The notes under the pieces are model-generated. The model did no database searches. It was not told the origin of the DNA and saw only the letters and a program-made list of their open reading frames with translations. This document shows positions 38,479 through 48,000 of a stretch of DNA of 64,000 nt, piece by piece. Made by a program: the position numbers and the translations under genes. The stretch comes from Rhyzopertha dominica. Its lineage: Eukaryota > Arthropoda > Insecta > Coleoptera > Bostrichidae. The stretch is from the NCBI GenBank assembly GCA_025024175.1, contig QCXZ01000001.1, positions 43,828,942 to 43,892,941 on the forward strand. Reading direction: 5' to 3'. How positions within the stretch are numbered: position 1 is the first letter of the stretch; every line of letters begins with the position of its first letter.

Positions 38479-38850
38479 ACAACCTCACAGCTATATGTAT
38501 ACGTTATATAATTTAAAAATTATACGAAACCCTGTCACTCCACAGCTTTCTCCAGTTTTAAAATCAATTGTCCCAGAAAACACTACAGCATGTGTTTAAA
38601 ATGCATACTCGCACCACGCGTTTTTTCATATTAAAATATATAAAACAATTCGACAATCAACTGATGACAATAGTCTGTCAAAATAATAGCTGTGTTCACA
38701 TTCCTGAGAGGCGGCAAATTCTTTTAATCAATAATTTCCATAAGCGCTTGGATTCACGAATCATTTATAGAAACCTTATACAAAAAAATTGACGTCGCGC
38801 CGCCCTTTGTCTATGTTATGACCTTCTGGACGCTGATATAAATTTGGTAT

Positions 38851-38892
38851 ACATCGGCTTTGAATATAGAATTCTATATTCAAAGACATCGG
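38851..38892. repeat. 28-bp perfect palindrome flanked by a 7-bp direct duplication
   Basis: Positions 38858-38885 are a perfect palindrome (each half starts CTTTGAATATAGAA). ACATCGG stands on both sides (38851-38857 and 38886-38892). The related hAT copy B has a single ACATCGG at 46861-46867 with no palindrome, so this is an insertion with target duplication in copy A. No known element is this small. Confidence 0.85.
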
Positions 38893-39330
38893 TTACAAAT
38901 ACTTGGATGGCTTTAAGTAGAATGCGTTTTCGTTTTTAATTCTGTTTTCTTGGCAGCTAAATAATAATGATTTGTTTTTGTTTGTAGCAATAAAAGCTGG
39001 AATTGATGTTATATGCATTTCATGTACGTAGGAAATACCATGGAAATTTTGCGAGACATTCGCGAGACTTTTGCGATATTCTCGAACGAGACCTGACACG
39101 AGACGAGACTTCTGGTTGCGTGACAAGACTCGAGACGAGACTTTTCAATTTCCTTGCAAAACAAGTCTTTTCAAAGTCTCGTCTCGTCTCATCTCATCTC
39201 GTGGGCATCACTAGGCATATAGCGAAATTTATTAAGTATTAGAACAGGCTTTCTTACACTGAAATGGAATATATTAAACATTCTTTTGGGAACTGAATGA
39301 TTCGTACAACCTTTTAACAGAAGAATATGC

Positions 39331-40034
39331 TAAATATTCTTTTCAAAACATAATATAATACAATAATAATTATAAGTAGAGCACACAAAACGTGTACACT
39401 TCAGCTGGATATTACGACATACACTGCTGGGTTTGTAGAGTAGGCCTTCCCAGAATTTTAGTATTTTCTATTATGATAATATTTTCTGTAAATGTTACGT
39501 AATTATTAAAATGTAAATGCTTTTGTGAAACGAAGTTTTTTTACTCATTTGTTAAATCGGGAAACAAAGGAATTTCTTTATCACGTAAAATAGGAGCGAA
39601 GCATGTGTATTAGATTTGTAGGTCCTATAGTTCGAAATAAAGGAAAAAAAGCATTTAATATACAAAAACTTCACAATGTACTTGATATATTTCCTAAACG
39701 GCACAACATCGCTTTCAAAGCTATATTAGGAAAAGCTACAAGTATCAATCCCGAGGACGTAACAACGTTAAGCTGCCATGACTGGTGGAATATGATTTCA
39801 GATGAGATATTTTTAACTCTGACAAAACACGGTTATTTCTTCGAGCTTTATCGTACAAAACTGTTAACAGTAAAGCGCAAAAATGTGTAAAAGAGAAAAT
39901 GGTCAAAGGAGAGCTTACATTATTGAATTTATTTTTATTTGAATTACATTATGAATTCTCAGAGGAAAGTGATAATTAAAAGATTAGGAATACAAAACCA
40001 TGATTTAATTTTTTTTCAATATTCGCTTGGCTTT
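39331..40034. other. Spacer with an unassigned 95-codon ORF
   Basis: The plus-strand ORF at 39603-39890 (starts MCIRFVGPIVRNKGKKAFN, contains SCHDWWNMISDEIFLTLTKH) is moderately long and of plausible composition but matches nothing I recognise. It could be an exon or an element remnant. The rest shows nothing. Confidence 0.3.
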
Positions 40035-40778
40035 AATGGGGTATAAGACACTTTTCTGGAAAAATATGTTTTGTGAAGCTAAAGGTATGCTAATGCTAAT
40101 TCCAAAATTTTTCTTGCGTGTGTGGAGTTTTAATGCCCTAAAAAAATTATTGTAAATTGGCGGGAGGCAACGCCCCTTTTTAAACGCGGTCAGTACATAC
40201 GTCATCATGACGTATGTACTGGTCGAACGTTTGACAACAGAGAAAGGCAATCAGCTGACGGACATGCCCGTAACTAATGACAAATGACAGCATGACAGTG
40301 AAAAACGAAAGTGCACGTGTTTGTGTTTGGTTATGTATAGTACTCGCAGATTTTGCTATTTGTTATTTGATGTTGTGACCAATACGCGATAAGCTGCTCG
40401 AATCAGTCTTTATGCTTCCTGATTATATTTTGCCTACAAACTGAGAAATGGTATTAATACACCCAGTTTTCGACAACTCTAAAGTACCCTTTAGTTTAGG
40501 TTATGTTTACATAAACATATGATCATGTAAATAAACTTGGCAAGGACATACAATGATGCCAAGTGTGCAACAGACTGAATACGATTGGCTGGAAAGAAGC
40601 GCGAATTCGGCAAGTCATTGAAACCAGGACGAACGGACCCTTCAGATTTGTAATTGTTATAAACTATTCGTATGTAATTTTTTTAAATAACTGATGGTTG
40701 TATTAGGATAGTAGAGCAAAATAGAAACATTGTAAGTGATTGTCTTGTTCAGTTTCAATAGTTGTCTTATACCCCATT
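40035..40778. mobile_element. Candidate small DNA transposon with 16-bp TIRs
   Basis: AATGGGGTATAAGACA at 40035-40050 and its exact complement (TGTCTTATACCCCATT) at 40763-40778 bound a 744-bp segment. No clear target duplication is visible outside, so the true ends may differ by a few bases. A perfect 15-bp inverted repeat with a 1-nt loop sits inside at 40191-40221 (CAGTACATACGTCAT arms). No transposase frame, so it would be non-autonomous. Chance TIR pairing is possible, but 16 matching bases at this distance is unlikely. Confidence 0.5.
40191..40221. repeat. Perfect inverted repeat, 15-bp arms
   Basis: CAGTACATACGTCAT, one C, then the exact complement. It would form a tight hairpin or cruciform. 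It contains ACGTCA/TGACGT text of the CRE/ATF type, but no role is shown. Confidence 0.85.
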
Positions 40779-41784
40779 GTGTAGGATACATATGATACTG
40801 ATGTTAAGTTAGAATTTTAAATAAAAAATTATGAAGATGCAGATACAGTTAGTATGCAGTAGGGAATTTAAAAAGCTTTGCCGTATGTAATTATGGAACT
40901 CCATCGCAAAATGTAGAGTTAAAGACTCACCAAGCAACCCTTCTGGAATATTTTGAAACAATATTAGTTGTTATGTTTGTTTATATTTACAGCATATGCA
41001 AATGTTTGTATTTAAATTTCAGGGTGGAGGACAAGCTTTTTGAAAGAAATTCAATAAATATTAAATACGATCATATATCTATATGAGACCTGGTTTGACA
41101 GTTGATCGAAATGATACAGAGGGAACTGAAACCGTATCTGCGAAGGAAGAACACCTCTGAAATTTAGTAATGCTACAATTGAATCTTTTAAGTACAATGG
41201 AAACGTATCAGGCGTCAGTTGAAGCAGTGTATAGAATACGTGAAGAAGATGTGTGTACAACTAGATTGGATGGTTACAGTAACCAAAGTGATGCTTATAT
41301 CATTTATTAATTTGTTTAGGACTTTTTTATTTGCATTATGGATGATTAATAAATATAAGGAGATTGTTTTGAATTTTAATTAGTTTCTGCATTTAGTAAC
41401 TACCAATAAATGAACATTGAGCATAGTGAAGATATAAAAAAGGGTGCATAGCACAAGTGAGCAAATCATGAAACTGAATACTTTAAAGTTTAGTAAAATT
41501 ACTGAAAACTGGCCTCCGGATCGACTATTTGTAGGAGGCTGGAATTCCAGTATGCGGTTAGACCTTCATAAAAGTTACTGAAAGTAAAATACCAGATTAA
41601 GTCATAAACCTTACTAACAATTAATGTATATACAAGAATAGAACATTCAATTTTTAAGAATTCATCTAAACTACTTATAAAAAGCTCTAAATTTTGGATT
41701 TATAAGGGTAAGATAAGATTTCTTAAAAAACTAGACTAATATCACTTGCAAATTTTGTCCCTAAAATGTTGTGCAATTATCTAA
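40779..41784. other. Region downstream of the zinc-finger gene, no exon assigned
   Basis: If the gene at 41785-42440 is spliced beyond its third exon (a GTGATT donor is possible at its end), further minus-strand exons could lie here. Candidate text on the minus strand at about 41510-41590 (reading YEGLTAYWNSSLLQIVDPEA) was noted but not linked. Nothing else is recognised. Confidence 0.3.
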
Positions 41785-42440
41785 TCACCTGCAAGACGTA
41801 TCTCCAGCGCTGCCGAGGACATTAATAAGTACAATGCACAACTTCTGATTGTATTTCACTTCTTGTATGTAAAGCTCCAACCCATTTCGACTATTAAGGA
41901 ACGTATGAATGACTGGAACCTCACTATGCTCGTATTTAAAATGTGCTTCGAATGAAGATGTGGCAATATACTTGTTGCATTTGTAATAGGGACAATTCAC
42001 AGGCCTAAAAGCACTCAACTAGTTCCAGTTTTAGCTTAAAGCAGAGGACTACTTACTTTCTCGAAAACACAGATGCAGCATTCTTACCCCGGAATAATGA
42101 TATAACACTTTGTTCGGGATGGACATTTTTCGTCTGAGCCAGCGTACTGGGAAAAGGAAACATCTTCCTGGGTTTCAAATCATTGTCTACTCTCTCCGCA
42201 TTTTCTGCAGAATGATCGCTATCCCACAAACAGCAACGAGAGCACTTCCCTTTCCCTACGATTTCAGAAGTCAAATGTTGTTGTTAAGTTCCTTGATAAT
42301 CCATCCACACCTTTGCCAATATCCTGTGTGTAGCACTCCGAGCAAATATACTGATTATTGTAGGAATTGCGTAAAAGGTCGTGTGAAGGATATTTTACTC
42401 CGCAAACGAGACAGGGAATGTAGCTTGTATCGTTTGACAT
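41785..42440 (-). CDS. Three-exon protein with Cys/His zinc-finger-like motifs (DUF4729-like?)
   Basis: Minus-strand exons 42311-42440, 42057-42255 and 41785-42004 join in frame (phases 1 and 2) through introns of 55 and 52 nt with GT..AG ends; these short introns fit an insect gene. The product, about 182 residues, starts MSNDTSYIPCLVCGVKYPSH and has a CxxC...CxxC pair (PCLVCG, ICSECY), then CSRCC, then a C2H2-like stretch CPYYKCNKYIATSSFEAHFK followed by YEH. The last third (VIHTFLNSRNGLELYIQ, LCIVLINVLGSAG) resembles, from memory, insect DUF4729-type proteins, whose function is unknown. It ends at TGA, but CAG|GTGATT at that point may be a donor, so the C-terminus may be longer. The exon model is supported by phase agreement; the family name is tentative. 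Confidence 0.6.
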
Positions 42441-42756
42441 CGTCAGTTATTATAGTATTTTCTATTCAAAATGTTGATAACGCACGGTAAAATTTTGACT
42501 TACGAGAATATCCATGAATATGTCATCTCATAACTGTCAAAACGAAATTACCGTGACACAATTTGGTTTCGTGTTAAAAAAATGCCTGCATACTATCACA
42601 TGAATTCCCTCCTCGCCCAACGTATTTATTTATTAGCAATCACATCGTTCATTCAAATAATGGACTTGATACTACAAAGTCTATGACATAAGCTAATAAG
42701 AAATGTTGCTATAATTTGCAAGAGTTTTTAAAGCACTTTGTTAAATTATAGTATAT
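42441..42756. other. Upstream of the zinc-finger-like gene
   Basis: Promoter side of the minus-strand gene. No clear core promoter element recognised. Confidence 0.3.
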
Positions 42757-42881
42757 TATGATACAAGTGTATAAGAGGGCCTTTAAAGCACGCGCGACAT
42801 ATTTCAAAACACGACGCGCAGCGGAGTGTTTTGTAAGTCGCAAGGGCTTTAAAGGCCTCATATTTATACACGCGTATCATA
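42757..42881. repeat. Imperfect foldback, about 125 bp
   Basis: Outer arms TATGATAC.AGTGTATA..GGGCCTTTAAAGC and their near complement (GGGCTTTAAAGGCC..TATACACGCGTATCATA) enclose inner arms GCGACATA..CAAAACAC and GTGTTTTGTAAGTCGC. GC content is higher than the surroundings, with several CG dinucleotides. MITE-like; no target duplication assigned. Confidence 0.7.
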
Positions 42882-43092
42882 CGCTATTTTTTATTACGAA
42901 TGTATCATAAGCTCAAAAATGTTTTAAACATTAAACATTCTCTTTTACAATTTTGTTTATTTAAAATAAAAGTATTATAGTTACTTAGAATAAAGAAATG
43001 TTGTTTTTAAAAGTGTTCGTTCATTTTGATATGGGTAGAAAAGGTATACCTAGTAAACGGCAGGTAAATATCTAGGTAATAAAAAAGTAGGC

Positions 43093-43150
43093 GCATCATA
43101 ATCATCATTTGACACACGCTGCAGCGTGCGATAATTGTTGATTATGATGC
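43093..43150. repeat. Foldback with 12-bp perfect arms
   Basis: GCATCATAATCA and TGATTATGATGC bound a loop that itself holds a perfect palindrome CACGCTGCAGCGTG. Near the previous foldback and sharing ATCATA text and CG content with it, so the two may belong to one repeat. Confidence 0.65.
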
Positions 43151-43797
43151 ATGCGTAATAAAAAAATTATTTCACATCAAATTCTTTGTATTTATAGATT
43201 GTCCAGAATGTAGTTCACTCTTTGGATGCTCTAAATTTCCTAAAATTGCTTTACGAATTTCACTAAATTCTTTAATATTTTCAATCAACTCTGACAAATC
43301 TAGTACCAGTATGAGTGCTCGGTGGATATTTCAGTTTCCCACAAAACTTTAAAATGAATTTTACGAACTTGTTTTGCTTTATAAAACGCGTATTTATTTC
43401 TAAGCTGGTAAATTCAAGTTAATTTAGTACCGTAAAGGGTTGGGCTGTTTCAGTAATAAACTTTTCGCTTGGGCTGGTCAAATGTAGTATTAATACCAAC
43501 CTGGGCGACTATATTTATGTATATCTTTCTCATTGCGAGTAGATTGTCACACTTACATCGTCATACTCACCCTGCTATTAAGGAACTGGTATATGCAGAT
43601 AAAAATTATAAATTTTACTACTTCCTCATTATTGTATTCCAGATTACTAGCTGTAGAATTAGAGGCAAGGATTTATCTATTGAGACCAAAAGCTTTACGT
43701 GGACAATTTCCAGTTTACTTTCACTCGTTCGAAAAATAAACCTTCACCCCCACCCTCTACCACAATCTTGACAAAAGGACTGAAGGTTCACCATTAG

Positions 43798-44249
43798 TGC
43801 CACCAGTACAAATTTCCCTCAGCAAATAGTTCCCCTAACCAGAGGCTGACATCAATACTAGAAATTGATGGAATCTTAAGGCAGAATACCGCTCTAAAGA
43901 ATACAATGTGCACATATATCGAGCTTATTTTGCTGCAACAAAGTGCAATTGACAAAAACATGGAACCAATAATACCAGACAAACAACGATTTGTAAACCA
44001 ATTGGTAGCTAGGAAAACGGAAATTTCTGAAGAAAAAAACAAGTTAATGTGTAAAATACACATAAGAAAGAGGAAAGACGCCATACAATCGAAACAACCA
44101 AGCAAAACACTAATCAAGAATTCGAACTTATCCGCAGAAACACAAAACCAGAAAGAAGGCCTTATAAAATTAAAAGCAAACACAAGCACCTGCAGAATCT
44201 ACCAACACACTACCACACTAGAACAACTAGTCAACAGTGTATCAACAGG
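43798..44249 (+). CDS. Probable exon of an unknown, charged helical protein
   Basis: Open plus-strand frame from a possible acceptor (CACCATTAG, or CCTAACCAG about 50 bases further on) to a strong donor (ACAGG|GTAAGTAAG at 44250). It reads about 150 codons, including RLTSILEIDGILRQNTALKN, MEPIIPDKQRFVNQLVARK, TEISEEKNKLMCKIHIRKRK and LEQLVNSVSTG. The charge pattern suggests amphipathic helix or coiled coil. I do not recognise the family, and neighbouring exons were not identified. The hydrophobic minus-strand ORF over the same bases is its shadow. The frame could also derive from an old element. Confidence 0.4.
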
Positions 44250-45091
44250 GTAAGTAAGATCTGAAAATATTATACCTAACTACGAATAAATATTACAGTC
44301 ATGCCTTTACTTGTGTTAATATTATATTTTACCATTTAGACAAACCACTTATTTTCTAATTTTGTTATTGTTGTACCAATAAAATTAAAAGAGCTACAAT
44401 AAATTTTATTTTAAATTCAAATAATCTTTCATTCAGTAAGACTTTTGCTTGATGTGCAATGCGTGTCTAAAGCCCACGTCCCTCTCTACCACATAGGTAA
44501 CTTTTGAAGAAGGTTCTGACAAAGTCGCTATTACCTCGAAGATTTTAAACAGCAAGGACGGTCAATGTTTTGGCGCAATGAACCCCCAAATATGAAATTT
44601 TATGCAAGTATTTCAATATTTCCGAAAGGTATGTGAATATTAATAATCTGCATATGTTTGATTAAATCGTGATATTATTTTTATCTAAGGAATATATAGT
44701 TGCATTTTAAAACTTTACTGGACCAACCTGTAAATGCTACTAACAATTGAGAAAATTATCTCAAAATCGGAATTTCGTATTAATCATTTATACTCCTCAG
44801 GAGATGTGAAAAGATAAGCACCGGCAAAAAATTATAAAGTAGTTTCCCGTCAGTAAACAAATGATGTTGCTTAAAAGAAACTTGTTACTTGTGTCGTCAA
44901 CATGTTCCCGCAACATAATCCTAGCGTTATTATCGCAGAATCCTATACCACTTTTAGCATAACGGGTTCTTGATAAAAAGAGTTAACAAGTTAGGCAGAC
45001 ATCACTATACGTCTGTCTTTCTGCAGAATAGGCGCGTTTGTGTTGGTATACAGTAGCATAAACTAGCGGAAAAGTTTTATCTTTCTCTACC
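44250..45091. other. Intergenic or intronic sequence upstream of cuticle gene C1
   Basis: No coding feature. Toward its end lies the presumed promoter and 5' UTR of gene C1; a GATAAAAAG stretch near 44973 may serve as a TATA-like element, about 120 bp before the ATG. Confidence 0.35.
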
Positions 45092-48000
45092 ATGGTTTTA
45101 GCTGTAAGTACATTTTATTTATTTACCTACACTGCTTTGTAATATTCTATATTAAACAAGACTTGTCGAACGAAATGCAATTTTTTTAATGATTTAACAG
45201 TATCTATTTTTTAATAACTGTTTAAATGAGTCTTCATTAAATTTAAATGTGTTGTTTTTTGTTGCGTAGGTATTATCACTGACTGTTTGTGAAGATGTAT
45301 TTTTTTTCTCAAAATCAAAGGGAGCGCTTAAAATAATAATATAAATCGCAAAAGTCATTTAGTTAATTTTTGCACTTATTAAAATAAAACAACTTTCTGA
45401 TGTGCACTGTAAAACTGATTACCGGATTACCGCATTTCTCATTTTGTTGTACACGAGTATTTCAATTCAGCANCAAATGATTGACAGATCCATCAATCCA
45501 CATTATCTTGTAATTTTTGTCAATAGCTGCACATTTCACACTTTAAGATTAATTTTTATCGCAATTGGTCCTTATGGTGTTATATGGTCTTTCACCTATG
45601 ATCCCCCACGCAGGCCGAAAATCGAATATGGCATCAAAAATTAATGAAGGCAATATTTTTGAAAAATAACACCTATACCTTCTGTAGATTTTCGGGGAAT
45701 AGGTTCCAAGTAAAATTACGTGACTCACTTGTTTGTGTTTAACAACGTTTCGGCCCTTTATGTTGAGTCTTCCTCAGGTAATTTATTTTTATTTGTTTCG
45801 AAAAGTCTCGTCTGGAATCTCCCACGAGAGTCTCGTAAAAGTCTCGAAGTATTGCGAAATATAAGGCAAATATTCAAGTCGGCCCAACAAAGTCGTAGTC
45901 GCCATCTAATAGCATCTCCGAAAAGCAAGCCGATAAATTACAGCAAATAAACTATTCGGCAACTGCAATCGCTATCAGCACTTTCTACGAAGTTTCTATA
46001 AAATGCTTCATGCACGCGGGCGGCGCTGCTGATTTCTTAATTCTTTGTGCCGCCTTATTGTAACTGCTACCAAGCTACAATAAGCACAATATACTGTCAA
46101 CTGTCATATACTATACTGAAGGTTGCGAATAAAGTTATAGCCAGGAAATTGGTAGTTTTTATACCAATTTTCCAACAACTTGCGGTTATATTTTCTTTTC
46201 AATGGTAAGTCATAACAATGATTTGCCTGTACAAAGCTATACAACATTTTAATATACACAACTATGTCCGTCATAAACCCTTTTCTGTTGCGGTCACCAA
46301 CTTTCATTATTTTCCTCATATTTAAAAGCCTACGTCTTTAATCTCAGTCTTTTTCCCTATTTTAATGTTTGCACTTCTTTTGTAACTAGCATTGCACCAC
46401 CACAATTTAGCTGTTTAGCTGTACAATTTCTAGGCTAAAAAAAATTTCCCCGTAAAATAGGAAATAGGTAACCTCAGTACGACTTAACCTAGCTGTGAAT
46501 TTTACCATCGCGTCAGGCGATCACAAAGTACTATTTAACAGGCTTATTGTAGTCACAAACTCACAATAACTACGTTATATAATCTAAAAGTTATACGAAA
46601 CCTTGTCACTCCATAGCTTTCTCCAGTCTTAAAGTCAATTATCATAGAGAACTCTACAGCATGTGTTTAAAATGCACACTCCCACGCATTTTGTCATGTC
46701 GATTCGACAATCGACTGATGACAGTAAGCATCTGTCAAAACAATAATTGCGTTCACTTTCCTGAGAGGCGGCAAATTGATTTAACCGATAATTTCAATAA
46801 CACCTACATGCATGAATCATTTATAGTTACGACCTTCTGGACNCTGATAGAATTTGGTATACATCGGGTTACAAATACGTAGATGGTTTTAAATGGAAAA
46901 CGTTTTCTTGTCGCTTTTCACTTCAGTATTAGTTTGCTGTTGCTATTTGGAAGTTGAAGTGTACAGGAGGTATTTATGTATGTAAGATAAATGTTATAAA
47001 TTATATTTGTTTTCCTTGACAGCTAAATAAAAATGATTTGTTTTTATTTGTAGCAATAAAAGCTGGAATTGATGTTGTATTAATTTCACGTACATAGGAA
47101 ACATCATGATTATTTTGGCGAGATTTTTTAGTCTCGTCTCGTCTCGTGGGCATCACTAACTGATAATGTCGTTTTCAAAACGTTAAATAACGCTAAATTT
47201 ATTTGAGAACTCGAGTGTTGTTAATATAAGTATCTTACAATTCAACAGGGTAATAATAAAAAGGCAATAATATACAGGGTTAATTTAACATCACGAAATT
47301 GACGCGTACCTCCGGTATAAGTAGAAGTTTATCAAAAGTAAAAATATTTTAGGTGGAAAACTTGTAGCAGAAAACCTGTTAATGCAAAGATAATTTAATA
47401 GGCTGGCTCAGTTTAAAGCATCCTCTACAGAGTTTAACTACATTTTTGCCATACAAAACTTAAAAATACACAACGGGTTTCGTTTAAAAGATATCTAAAT
47501 TTGTATTTTGAATAGTATTCTTTGTTATAATTCGTAACAGTATTTATGTACCTATATATAAACCGGAATAACGAAAGTATAGGAAACAGTTTTTAACTAG
47601 TGCCTCGGGATATATGGTTGTTTGGTTCAGGAAATACAAAACTGCTTTCAATAAATATCGCAGTCCACTTAGAAGTACCATTCAGTAAAAATGGGCCTGT
47701 TGCCCACTTTTTTTTATTGCAGAATATTAATCTACATAAAAAAATATCCCCTGTTTTGTTTATTTTTCGCAAAGCATTTAGTTAATGATTAAAAAATGAT
47801 TGTTTATGTTTAAAGTTTGAATCTCTGACGTCACCGCTCTCTGGCGCACTTAGTGCGGTGTAACTGTGTGATGTTGCCACGCCATTTTCTCATCCTGGCA
47901 TTCCTGTCGGCCGAGATGAGGTTTCTGAAACCAAAATCGCAGCAGCGTTGCCATTTTATTCCAATCTCGCAACCGTAATTATGAATTATAAAAACCTAAA

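Larger units (their letters stand above)
31972..39213. mobile_element. Non-autonomous hAT-type DNA transposon (copy A), split by BEL
   Basis: Ends are inverted repeats: TAGTGATGCCCACGA at the left and its exact complement (TCGTGGGCATCACTA) at the right. It is flanked by an 8-bp duplication, GGCACATA (31964-31971) and GGCATATA (39214-39221), one mismatch. The empty site in the R1 copy at 61652-61659 reads GGCGTATA once. TIRs of this type with an 8-bp target duplication are the hallmark of hAT elements. Removing the BEL insertion leaves about 1.59 kb without a transposase frame. Both subterminal regions carry arrays of GTCTCG/CGAGAC repeats, possibly transposase binding sites. A second copy lies at 45796-47158. 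Confidence 0.85.
30870..39330 (+). repeat. Dispersed repeat R1, interrupted by a hAT element
   Basis: R1 is present as two halves, 30870-31971 and 39214-about 39330, split by the hAT insertion. The left half matches 61252-61650 (CCTTCGATTTAAGATAT, GAGCAAACTGCCAAA-type anchors, then ACACGGCTTATCGTAAGCTTG near the junction) and, inverted, 13360-13765. The right half matches 61652-61745 (ATTAGAACAGGCTTTCTT, GGAATATATTAAACATTCT). The copy at 61.6 kb is uninterrupted at the hAT site. R1 also contains a TGTGTCTGTGTCTGTGTGTC run near 31140. No coding capacity recognised; class unknown. Confidence 0.75.

Noticed and set aside
43794..44189. 131-codon hydrophobic minus-strand ORF
   Set aside because: It is antisense to the better-supported plus-strand exon at 43798-44249. 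Its hydrophobicity is a reverse-strand effect of Lys/Asn/Glu-rich codons.
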